A stretch of 64,000 nt of DNA from Proruminimicrobium sp963666965 (GTDB taxonomy: Bacteria > Elusimicrobiota > Endomicrobiia > Endomicrobiales > Endomicrobiaceae): the NCBI GenBank assembly GCA_963666965.1, contig OY762939.1, positions 1,674,001 through 1,738,000 on the forward strand, given 5' to 3'. Positions 18,112 to 27,351 of the stretch are shown in pieces. Made by a program: the position numbers and the translations under genes. The notes beneath the pieces are model-generated. The model saw only the letters and a list, made by a program, of their open reading frames with translations, had not been told where the DNA came from and did not search any database. The first letter of the stretch is position 1. Each line of letters starts with the position of its first letter.

Positions 18112-21100
18112 TTATGCCGAAGCCAGAAATGCTTTTGTGATTTTGGCTATATCTGCCTGACTGTCTTTATCGTCGAACGACATCTGAACATACCTTTCGG
18201 CAAGAGGCAGAATTTCAAGCATAAGAGAAATGGCTTCTTTTTTATCGGCAGAAGAAACCATTGACTGATCCATTGATTTTATGCCGTTCAGTATGTTTAC
18301 AGCCGTATTTATATTGTCGTAATACTGAGAAGCTGATTCAGCATCGGCAGAAGCGATAAGATTTCTTGCAGCCGTTATCTGCTCACCGGCAAAAGAATTG
18401 CCGGTATTACCGGAAGGCGGCTCTTGAGCTAAAATATGATTTTCAACAAGAGCTGACGCAAGAACATATTTAAATTCCGCATTTACAAAATCCACATGTT
18501 TGCCGGAGGCTGAATATTTTTTATATTCAGATATTTCAAGAAGCCCCTGAATAAAACCGCGGGCCTTATCAATATTGTCGTCATATTTATAAAATTTCTT
18601 AAAAATTTCAGATTCAAATATTTCTTCGCTTCCCGCGCGCGCCGATTTTAAAATTTTATACAATTCGTCAAAATCTCTTGCCGAAATATTAATATTTTGA
18701 GACGTTCTCCTTCCCGTTTCAAGACCTCTGAGATACATTCCCTCCGGACTTGAATCATACACTATATTCAAAACTTTCGCCGCGGAAGCTATTGTATCGG
18801 TTAAAAAATTCCTGTCATTTTTCGTTATATTTTCAAGCAAATCCGAAGACATTTGAATCATTGAAGGATTCATCTGTAATATAACTTTGATATCAAATAC
18901 GGTATTGTATCTTTTATCGACTGACAATTTTATTATTGTTTTTGACAAATCTGTTCCGGGCTCTATTTTATCTATTGATTTTACGGATATTATTGCGGCA
19001 TTATTTAAAAAAGTTTTATATTCATCTGAAAATTCCTTTGGAATATCATAAAGTTCAACAGCAAACAAAGAATATAAATTTTGGCTGTTTATATCCATTT
19101 TCAGCTTTAACAATCCGTTTTTCAAGGAAGGCGAATATGTAAGTTTTGAAAGATTCAGCCTCAATCCGTCAATTCCGGTTCCTTTTATCTTAAATTTTTT
19201 AAACATTTCTCCGGCTGTCAAAACCAATTTTTCAAACTCTTTTATATTTGCCGCAGAATACAAAAATTCAACTTTCAAAGATTCATCGTGGGCATTTTTC
19301 AATAAAGTCTCTATTAACGCCGCATCTTTCTGCAAAATATCAGAATTTACTGCTATTACTATGCTTTCTATTCCGCTTGATTTATTTCTCTTTAGATATT
19401 CTCTGTCGCAATAACGTTCTATTTCCTCTTGTGTTATATCCACGGATACAAGCGGTTTTGCGGGAATAACGGAATAAGAATTTTTATTTTTAATTTTTTC
19501 GGCAAGTTTCAAAAATAAAACCGCCGGATTTTTTGAACTGTCTACAACAACTTCCGAGCCGTTTGTTTCAAAAATATCTTCAAATTCTTTTAAGCCGCGT
19601 CCTGCTGCCGCAGATTCTGAAACATTTATTATTTTATTTTTAGAAACATCCTCGTTGGCAACGTCCCTGATAAGTTCAAAAAGCATTTGATCATCGCTTT
19701 CGCCAGTTAAAGACTCATATCCGTATTTTGTAAGATTTTCATTTTCTTCAAAAAGAGCAAATCCGTGTTCCAGAGCCCTTTTGTTTTCGCTTGTAAGGCC
19801 GCTGTTGCCTTTCAATATAAGATTAACTTTAATGCCGCTTGAGGCAAGATACTGGGCTGCTGCGATACCCTGCAAATCCTCGGCATCTGTTATAAGCGTA
19901 TATGAAGTGCTGTCTTTATATATTATATTTACAGCCATAAGCTGCAGGAAAATTATTATTTTCTTTAAATTTCTGGCTGCGGCGCTTATAATCGTTATCC
20001 CCTGTTTTAAAGAGCCTTTAAAACGTATCTTTGAACCGCGCTGAGAGGCGTATTGAAGCGCTTCACTGTTTAAATCCTGAACTACATTGGACGGTTCATA
20101 ATCGGCATCAGACGCTATCAATCCTATATTGTAGTCAATTAAATCCGACAGTTTTTCAAACATAACCGTGTTTGCATCTATTCCGCTTAATCCCGGATAT
20201 AAATCTTTGAGAAACAGCGTTCCGTTCACATTGTCTCTTCCGGTATTTATTATCACAAGATCCTTGTAATCAGGATTGTTTTTTTTCAAATCGGCGACGC
20301 ATTCATCAACACCGTTAAAAAGTTCGTCTCCTGAATAAATTATACTTTCAGACGGGATATTAAACCTCTGGGCAAGATATTCTATTGCAATCGCTTTATT
20401 CGTGCTGTTTTTAAAAAAATCAATCGTAGATTTGCCACCGGCTCTTATGCTGAAATGCGTCAAACCTTTTTCTTTTATTACACCGGAACAATAATCAACG
20501 AGACAGTCTCTTACGGCCATAGGCCTTATCTGAGTTACTATATAAGTTGTTCTTTCATTGTTTGCGACCATTGGTTCTCTTTTAAAAGCCTCGCTCATAA
20601 CATAATCTTTTTCGCTGAAATCTTCCTCATTCTGGGAACGGTAAACTCTTATAAGTTCAAGAAGCGAAATAAACCTCATTACTTTTAAAAGTTTATCTTT
20701 ATCAGAATGAGCCTTCGTTTGGCTGTAGATTAAATTGATAATGTCTTTTATCTCTTTTCTTTTTTTTGAATCAAAAAGATTAAAAAAGCCGCCGCGGTCT
20801 AAATTCAAAAGGCTTGCCGTATAATCAATTTCCGAATTATAGTCATTTTTAAGAACTGCATTTAAAAATTCTTCGTAAGAGGGTTTTCTGTTCTCGGTCA
20901 AAAGAATCTGAATACTGTCCGCAAAATTAAGAAACAAATTATGCCACGGAACTTCAATATCTTCATAAAAAGATTCTCTTATTACTTTCTTATCAAATTT
21001 TTGCATGCGTGCTCTTGAAAAATCATCAAGATAAGGATCATCTAAAGTCCATTTGCCGTCAAGAAAATACATTCTTTCTCTTGCCGAAACAACAAAAATA

Positions 21101-24100
21101 TTATCAACAAGCTCCATTATAATCGGATTAATATCGTCTATTCTGCTTTTTAATCTTTCAAAAATAGCTCCGGTGACTATGACCGGATTTCCTATTCCGT
21201 AAAGATGCAGTTTTGAAAAAACATTTTTCATTCTTGCCCCCATTACTTTTGCCCTCGGGGCTATATTTTCATCCATATCGGCAACATTTAAAATTTTTGA
21301 AAGAGTTCCCATTTTATTATAAAAAGATTTCGATGCGCAAAAACGTCCGTCAAAATCTATCCAAAAATTCAATATGTTTCCCTGAGCATCAAAAAACCTT
21401 ATTCTTCCATTTTTATCAATTTCAGATTTTACTTTATGTTCCATTGCATAAATCATTCCGGCTCTTGCAAGTTTATCATCCCATGCTTCAATTTTCTGCA
21501 ACAGCATTTTGAGTTTTGAAAGATCGGAATTTGAAATATTATTCCAATCCATCAACGCCGAAATTTCCGATATTTCTTGAATTATTATTTCATTTTCATC
21601 GTTAATTTCTGAAATTATAAATTTTGTTTCATATTCTTTCAAAATCTGGCGGCTTATATCGTTTATTTTGCTTTTAGTTACTGCAATTCCTCCGTACCAG
21701 CCTGCAGACAATATTCCTTTTTCTTTGGCAACGGCAATAGCCGTAACGGCCTTAGTTAAAGCTTCCTGTGAATTTTTCGCATATACGACCGTATAAGGAG
21801 CAAGTTCCTTTGTATCGTTTAATCCCGGCACTATTACCTCATACTTTCTTTCACCCGCTCTGCGTTGAGAAGGAGGACTAATTCTATCAGACAATGTAAA
21901 GGCCGGAATATTCATGGCATAACCAAAAATTTCGGTAAATTTTTTGGCGTTATAATTTTCCCATACGCCTCTCTCTGCCTGAAGAGCCATATTTTTATTT
22001 CCGTAATATTGATAGAAAGCCTCAAAAAGCGCCTGTTTGGGCGAATAAGCCTCAATCGTATACGTCTTGATTTTTGAACTGTTCGGTATCTGAATTGTAA
22101 AATTAAAAACATATTTGTCGTTTTGGACCGGTTGCAAATACAAATGCCTGCTTGTCTGAATTAATTCTTTTACGTTGCGTTTTTTATTTTTTTCCGGAGT
22201 TTCCACTGCATCCGTTATTTTTTTTACTTCTGAAATTTCAACGGCTATGCGCGATAAATTATCTTTATATTTTGAAATTATATCATCTGCTATTTTATCG
22301 ACATTTTTTCTGTTCAATGCGATATCGGCATACCAGCCGCCTTTGAGTTCTCCTCTTTCTTTGGCAGCAGCCAGCTCTCTTACCGCGTTTTTGACAGCCT
22401 CTTCTTCCGATGCCGCATAAACTTCCTGATAAACTTCGAGATTTTTATGTTTATTGAGTCCCTGAATTACGACTCTGTAGGCTTTTATATCTTCTTTGAC
22501 ATTTCTTGATACGGCAATCTCAGTTCTTAACGGCAGAGAACTGCTTCTGTGATTTTCAATAATGTCGCCTAAATTATAATCTTTAAAAATAAATGAAAGT
22601 ATTTTTATTATATTGTTGTCGCTTGCAGTATTTTCAGCCGTATTTTCGGCAGACTCTTCATCAGGAAGAGACTCATCTGCCGCAACATAAGGTATATTGA
22701 CATATTTGCCGTTTGTAAGTCTTCCGTCTTTTATGGCTTCAAATATTTTAAACAGTATTTTAGCCACCGCTCCCTTTGGAGAAGAAGCGTAAACGTGAGT
22801 ATATTCCGCCGGCAGTTTGTCATTTACATTCGCAATAATAACCGTAAAATACGAACCGTTTTCCGAAATATTGTCAGCTTTAACATCGGAATGTTTCGTA
22901 AAATCTTTTATCTGCGGAGCTTGCGTAGACTGTGATTTTGAAAGTTTTGCCGTCAATTCATATTTGATTTCATTTTTCTTCCAGAGAACTCCGCCTGCAA
23001 GAGTATACGCCGTTTTATCAAGCACGCTTTCAGCGCTCGTGCTGAATTTTGTACCTATATAAACTCCGTTTCTGTAAATATCATAATCTTTCATCTGTCC
23101 GAAAGGCGTTTTTGAAAGTTTAGCTTCGGGATGTTTTATATTCCACAGTGCATGAGGAACCGTCAGAGATATAATCCATTGCACTGCAGCTAAAATTAAT
23201 GTAACCGACGGAACTGCATAAAAAACTGAAAATGCCAAAACTGCGCCCGCTATAAAAGTACTTGCTCTTACTATTGCCGTGATTCTGTTTAACCCTTTTG
23301 CTCTTATTTCTTTATTATCGGGAGAATGCTGCCTTAAAAACCATTCTCTGAATTTTTCGCTGAAACTTGACGCAAATATATACGGAGATTCCAAAAAAGC
23401 CGTCATAAAAGCTTTTGACACTGCATGTCTGCCGTTATTAAAGAAAACTGTCTGAGGCAATACTCCGGGATCTTCATAAATCCAATCGACAAAACTTTTT
23501 ATTTTTTCAAGTTTTATCTGCGAAACTTTGTCAGCCAAAGCCTTTTGATTCAATAATTCCAAAACTTTTTCATAAGAATCGTTACCCAGAGCCTTAAATA
23601 AATTTCTAAGATTTGTTCTTACTAAAGACGCCTGTTTAACGTCAAAAGTTTCCATAAGAGAAAGAATAGAATCATAGATATCTTCCGATACGGCATTTAA
23701 ACCGGCATTTTGAAAAGAGTCTTTCGGAGCGATATCTCCCTTTAAAGTATAAACTATAAGTCTTGCATATTCGCCGAGCACAGACTGCAAAAGTTCAGAA
23801 TAATTTTTGTTTGTTTTATTGACAGTCATGCTGTACAATGCGATATTTGGGTCCAATATTCTGTTGGCCGTGCCCATTGTTCTCATCTGCTGGACCGGAG
23901 TCTGTATTACGGCAACATTTTTAACGCCCAAAGGAAGAAGTTTTTTTGAATTTTGAAGATTTTCATATGTATTTGAAGATTCCGTTTCAAGAATAATTTT
24001 TGATTCAATATTGTTTTTTCGTTTTTCACTGATACCGTCTGACTTGGCTATTACGCTTAGAATAATAAATTTTATTATTGCCGCTTCTGATATCTGCGGA

Positions 24101-27100
24101 GAAATATTTCTTAATCTTGTTTTAATTTCAGAATTTGACGCTTTTGACAATTCCTTTTCAAGAGAAGAAAATTCTGAATTACTCATCGATATAAATTTTT
24201 CAACAGATTCAGAACCCGTATTTTTTATACCTGATTCTCTTACGGCTTTTAAAAGTGGAACCGTTAAACGTCCGCAACCGCCTGATATAATCAATTTTTT
24301 AATTTTGCCGTTTTTAACCATTTCGTAAGCATATTTAAAAGTTTCAATATCGTCATTTCCGCAAAGCAGAGCATATTCAACGCTGCCATACACAAAATCA
24401 GAATGCGAAAGATTATTAAAAAGTTTGTTAAGTAAAATATCTTTTTGCTGTTCAGAATACAATTTGCTTCTTGTTATTTTGAAAAAGTTAAAAAATGACA
24501 TTGCCGAACGCCTGACACTCTGCATTGAAGACGCTATTTTTGTCATCAAAGGCGTTGAATTCATAATTTTATAATTGCGTATATATTTATCGGTTTCTCT
24601 TCTTAAAATACCAGATATTATCTCAGTTCCGTTAGAATACAAATCTTCGTAATCCTGATGTGTTTTATTGGCCGGATAAGACCCGAAAACAACCGATTTA
24701 AATTTAAGTTTGGCTATTGTTTTTGCGCATTTATTACACGGAGCAAGCGTACAGTAAAGTTCTGCGCTTGCAAGAGGATTTTCTAAAATGTCGTCTGCGT
24801 ATTTTAAAAGCTCGTTTGTCTCTTTAAATAAATCATCAACTGTTTTATCGGCGTAATTAATCTTAAGTTTTTTTACGATTCTGTTGTTTCTGAACATATC
24901 GCTTTTTAAACTTGTCGCATTCATTTTAATCTGCGATAAAAGCAAAACAACGGCTTTTTTTTCATTTGCAGGCAATGAACTTTTTGCCGCCGCGTTTTCA
25001 AGGAAATTTATTATTGTAAGAGTTTCGGCATGTATAAGAGAGTTTGTATCATTCAATCCGCGCCCTTCAATTCCGTCAGCGTTTATTATATAACCGCCTA
25101 CTGGAGGCTGTATAAAAGATAATATCCAGCTTCTTGATTTGAACGCCAGCTGGGCCTGATGTAAGGCCTGGCTCATTCCGTGGACGGGATTTTCATGTCC
25201 GTTGTTTGAAGAATCAGATTTTTTATATATAAGAGATATTGTTTCAAGCCTTGTGTGAAGCTCTTTTCTTATAAACTCATTTTTTATTTTTTCAACGCTC
25301 TGGGCTGCCGAATAAATTTCTTTGCCGCTTACAAATTCTGATATTTTACTGTTTTCTCTGCCTGCCTGTCTTATTTTTTTATTTAATTTTTGAATAAGGT
25401 CAAAAGCATAAAACGCATCATATAAATCTTTTTCACTTACCAAAACCTGTTTTTCTTTAGTTTCCGATTTTAAATTTTTAGTTTCGACATTTATTGTTTC
25501 ACCGTCTGCAGTTTTAAAAACAAATCCGTCGGCTGTCTTATAAAATGATTTTAAAACTACACCGGATTTTAAATCGGCAAGCATTGCATTAAGAATTGAA
25601 AGCATGTCTCTGTCGCCTGAAACAGCTTTGAGAACATCGGCATTAAGGACAGCGCCTTTTCCTACCTGCGATACAAACATCTTCTGCAACGTCTCATACA
25701 ACACTTCACTCTGCTCTTCAAATACCTGCTCATACTTCTGCTCTGCAGTTGCCGCGCTCTCTGTTACATTCGGCGTTACCACTATATAACTTATACCCTC
25801 GTCTTCCAATAACTTCGTAAATCCGTATGTGTGAAATCCGCCCGTTATTACTACCTTTATCTCTTTCTTACCGCCTATCTCTTCCAATACCTTCGCCTGA
25901 TGGTCTACTTCAGCCTTTATCCTCACTCCTTCCTTTACTTCCTGCGGCATTATTCCCATCACGTTCTTAATAAAATAACGGTTCCTCTCTACGTTCTGCT
26001 TGTAAAATTCTTCAAATAATCCAAAATATCTCTCCAGCTCTATTATACCGTCTGCATCTACATACTTCTTCCACATCAACTTAAATCTTTCTCCGCCTGC
26101 CCTAAACTTCTCATATTCGTCTGCCGTCAGCTTATTTCCTAAATAACCTTCCATATACTCTACATATTCTTTTAGAAAATATATCTCTTTCTCAAATTCG
26201 TTTACGGAATTCCTGCTATGCAGCTCTCTTACAAGTCCCTTCTCCTCATACGTCAGCTCTATCGGATTTACTGCCTGGCTCAATATCAAATATTCAAAAA
26301 ATACGTTTATATCCCTGTATTTACTCTGGCTCAGCAATCCTTTGCTCTCGGCCTTCTTCAATAAATCAAAATAAAATTCGCTCTCTGTCGCCTTATGACC
26401 TATCTTGCTTGTCAGCTCCTTATATTCCTGATAACTTATCTGCCCTTTCAACTCCTCCAACAACCCGCTTATCTCTCCGTTTATCCTCTGCGTGTCTATC
26501 TTCTTCTGTTTACCCAATACATCTATAAACTTTATTATTTCCCTGTATCTGTTTAACTCTATACCTCTGGCTCTTGCCGTCTGTATCAAATAACTGAAAT
26601 ATTTCTCAGCGCTTATTTCTCCGCCTTTATTCTTGCTTACTATCCTGTTTAACTTCCTGTTATTGTATGAATAATATACTTCGCTCTTCTTTTCCAATAT
26701 ATACTTTATGTGCGGTATGTATTCTTCTATCTCTTTCTTCTTGCCGTATATCTCTTTTAATCTCTTTAAATTTTCCCTATATACTCCCTTTTCCTCTATC
26801 CCCTCCAAAACTTCATCCCGGCCGCTTTCTACCGCGTAATATTCGCTGCCAGTAAGTCTTCCGCTTTCAAGCATGTTGCTTAGTATCTGGTTCTTTACCT
26901 TCTTATCGCTTATACCTGACAGCCATTTCGTATTTACCTGACCGTATGCTCCCTCTACATATACCTTCTCCAATCCGTATTTCTTATCCAGTATCTTTAA
27001 TATCGTGTCTATATTCTTCTGCGTCTCTTCATGACTGTGCAGATCCTGTATGTTTATTACTACACTGCCGCTTTTGCCGCTGTATAATGCGTCCGTTATC

Positions 27101-27294
27101 CTTCCTACGTTAAACGGTATCACCGTATTGCTCATACCGTTTAATGACGCTCCTGTTACTACAGGCATCCCTGCCGGCATCATCACACCGTATGCAGCTC
27201 CGCTTCCTAGCACTCCGCTCATTATTAAACTTAATGCCGTTAATAAGGCAGCGGATTTTTTAAACAATGATGTTTTACGCTTTGTTATAAACAC
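18112..27294 (-). CDS. Giant protein G1: H/E/H module, deaminase, DUF218 and HAD-like domains
   Basis: 3060 residues. The start is GTG at 27294 with GGAG 8 bases upstream. Visible parts: a Lys-rich n-region and hydrophobic signal-like segment (residues about 10-36); the H/E/H module with IQDLH, VYVEG and GGFHTYGF (to about 558); a cytidine-deaminase-like domain with HAE near 755 and CTLAPCNKCA near 850; a DUF218/YdcF-like domain (about 960-1150: LLCGNDD, LIISGGCG, ESSNTYENL); two membrane segments (about 1335-1385); four degenerate repeats of about 65 residues (about 1480-1890); an HAD-like region (about 1950-2400) with degenerate IDFDGRF and a clear YSGDE; and a C-terminal module shared with G2. 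The tail is KAFLASA. It follows G2 by 57 bp. Individual domains are inferred by motif; the overall job is unknown. Confidence 0.85.
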   Translation of the reverse strand: MFITKRKTSLFKKSAALLTALSLIMSGVLGSGAAYGVMMPAGMPVVTGASLNGMSNTVIPFNVGRITDALYSGKSGSVVINIQDLHSHEETQKNIDTILKILDKKYGLEKVYVEGAYGQVNTKWLSGISDKKVKNQILSNMLESGRLTGSEYYAVESGRDEVLEGIEEKGVYRENLKRLKEIYGKKKEIEEYIPHIKYILEKKSEVYYSYNNRKLNRIVSKNKGGEISAEKYFSYLIQTARARGIELNRYREIIKFIDVLGKQKKIDTQRINGEISGLLEELKGQISYQEYKELTSKIGHKATESEFYFDLLKKAESKGLLSQSKYRDINVFFEYLILSQAVNPIELTYEEKGLVRELHSRNSVNEFEKEIYFLKEYVEYMEGYLGNKLTADEYEKFRAGGERFKLMWKKYVDADGIIELERYFGLFEEFYKQNVERNRYFIKNVMGIMPQEVKEGVRIKAEVDHQAKVLEEIGGKKEIKVVITGGFHTYGFTKLLEDEGISYIVVTPNVTESAATAEQKYEQVFEEQSEVLYETLQKMFVSQVGKGAVLNADVLKAVSGDRDMLSILNAMLADLKSGVVLKSFYKTADGFVFKTADGETINVETKNLKSETKEKQVLVSEKDLYDAFYAFDLIQKLNKKIRQAGRENSKISEFVSGKEIYSAAQSVEKIKNEFIRKELHTRLETISLIYKKSDSSNNGHENPVHGMSQALHQAQLAFKSRSWILSFIQPPVGGYIINADGIEGRGLNDTNSLIHAETLTIINFLENAAAKSSLPANEKKAVVLLLSQIKMNATSLKSDMFRNNRIVKKLKINYADKTVDDLFKETNELLKYADDILENPLASAELYCTLAPCNKCAKTIAKLKFKSVVFGSYPANKTHQDYEDLYSNGTEIISGILRRETDKYIRNYKIMNSTPLMTKIASSMQSVRRSAMSFFNFFKITRSKLYSEQQKDILLNKLFNNLSHSDFVYGSVEYALLCGNDDIETFKYAYEMVKNGKIKKLIISGGCGRLTVPLLKAVRESGIKNTGSESVEKFISMSNSEFSSLEKELSKASNSEIKTRLRNISPQISEAAIIKFIILSVIAKSDGISEKRKNNIESKIILETESSNTYENLQNSKKLLPLGVKNVAVIQTPVQQMRTMGTANRILDPNIALYSMTVNKTNKNYSELLQSVLGEYARLIVYTLKGDIAPKDSFQNAGLNAVSEDIYDSILSLMETFDVKQASLVRTNLRNLFKALGNDSYEKVLELLNQKALADKVSQIKLEKIKSFVDWIYEDPGVLPQTVFFNNGRHAVSKAFMTAFLESPYIFASSFSEKFREWFLRQHSPDNKEIRAKGLNRITAIVRASTFIAGAVLAFSVFYAVPSVTLILAAVQWIISLTVPHALWNIKHPEAKLSKTPFGQMKDYDIYRNGVYIGTKFSTSAESVLDKTAYTLAGGVLWKKNEIKYELTAKLSKSQSTQAPQIKDFTKHSDVKADNISENGSYFTVIIANVNDKLPAEYTHVYASSPKGAVAKILFKIFEAIKDGRLTNGKYVNIPYVAADESLPDEESAENTAENTASDNNIIKILSFIFKDYNLGDIIENHRSSSLPLRTEIAVSRNVKEDIKAYRVVIQGLNKHKNLEVYQEVYAASEEEAVKNAVRELAAAKERGELKGGWYADIALNRKNVDKIADDIISKYKDNLSRIAVEISEVKKITDAVETPEKNKKRNVKELIQTSRHLYLQPVQNDKYVFNFTIQIPNSSKIKTYTIEAYSPKQALFEAFYQYYGNKNMALQAERGVWENYNAKKFTEIFGYAMNIPAFTLSDRISPPSQRRAGERKYEVIVPGLNDTKELAPYTVVYAKNSQEALTKAVTAIAVAKEKGILSAGWYGGIAVTKSKINDISRQILKEYETKFIISEINDENEIIIQEISEISALMDWNNISNSDLSKLKMLLQKIEAWDDKLARAGMIYAMEHKVKSEIDKNGRIRFFDAQGNILNFWIDFDGRFCASKSFYNKMGTLSKILNVADMDENIAPRAKVMGARMKNVFSKLHLYGIGNPVIVTGAIFERLKSRIDDINPIIMELVDNIFVVSARERMYFLDGKWTLDDPYLDDFSRARMQKFDKKVIRESFYEDIEVPWHNLFLNFADSIQILLTENRKPSYEEFLNAVLKNDYNSEIDYTASLLNLDRGGFFNLFDSKKRKEIKDIINLIYSQTKAHSDKDKLLKVMRFISLLELIRVYRSQNEEDFSEKDYVMSEAFKREPMVANNERTTYIVTQIRPMAVRDCLVDYCSGVIKEKGLTHFSIRAGGKSTIDFFKNSTNKAIAIEYLAQRFNIPSESIIYSGDELFNGVDECVADLKKNNPDYKDLVIINTGRDNVNGTLFLKDLYPGLSGIDANTVMFEKLSDLIDYNIGLIASDADYEPSNVVQDLNSEALQYASQRGSKIRFKGSLKQGITIISAAARNLKKIIIFLQLMAVNIIYKDSTSYTLITDAEDLQGIAAAQYLASSGIKVNLILKGNSGLTSENKRALEHGFALFEENENLTKYGYESLTGESDDQMLFELIRDVANEDVSKNKIINVSESAAAGRGLKEFEDIFETNGSEVVVDSSKNPAVLFLKLAEKIKNKNSYSVIPAKPLVSVDITQEEIERYCDREYLKRNKSSGIESIVIAVNSDILQKDAALIETLLKNAHDESLKVEFLYSAANIKEFEKLVLTAGEMFKKFKIKGTGIDGLRLNLSKLTYSPSLKNGLLKLKMDINSQNLYSLFAVELYDIPKEFSDEYKTFLNNAAIISVKSIDKIEPGTDLSKTIIKLSVDKRYNTVFDIKVILQMNPSMIQMSSDLLENITKNDRNFLTDTIASAAKVLNIVYDSSPEGMYLRGLETGRRTSQNINISARDFDELYKILKSARAGSEEIFESEIFKKFYKYDDNIDKARGFIQGLLEISEYKKYSASGKHVDFVNAEFKYVLASALVENHILAQEPPSGNTGNSFAGEQITAARNLIASADAESASQYYDNINTAVNILNGIKSMDQSMVSSADKKEAISLMLEILPLAERYVQMSFDDKDSQADIAKITKAFLASA
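25629..27249 (-). repeat. N-terminal block, copy in G1 (partner 40590-42210)
   Basis: 1621 bp matches 40590-42210 at a fixed offset of 14961, with only a handful of differences seen (for example near 26227, 26855-26873 and 27213). It encodes the hydrophobic segment and the H/E/H module. Outside the block the two proteins stay recognisably homologous but diverged, so the block looks like a gene-conversion tract. There are no transposase sequences or terminal inverted repeats. Confidence 0.92.
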
Positions 27295-27308
27295 TCTTAA
27301 GACTCCGT

Positions 27309-27340
27309 AAATGCGGACAGATATAAATCTGCCCGCATTT
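27309..27340 (-). terminator. Hairpin between G2 and G1
   Basis: AATGCGGACAGAT (27310-27322) and ATCTGCCCGCATT (27327-27339) pair with one mismatch around a 4-base loop. It follows the G2 stop but has only a weak U-run on the minus strand, and it ends about 3 bases before the G1 ribosome site GGAG. It could be a leaky terminator or a leader structure. Confidence 0.5.
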
Positions 27341-27351
27341 TAAAATATTTT

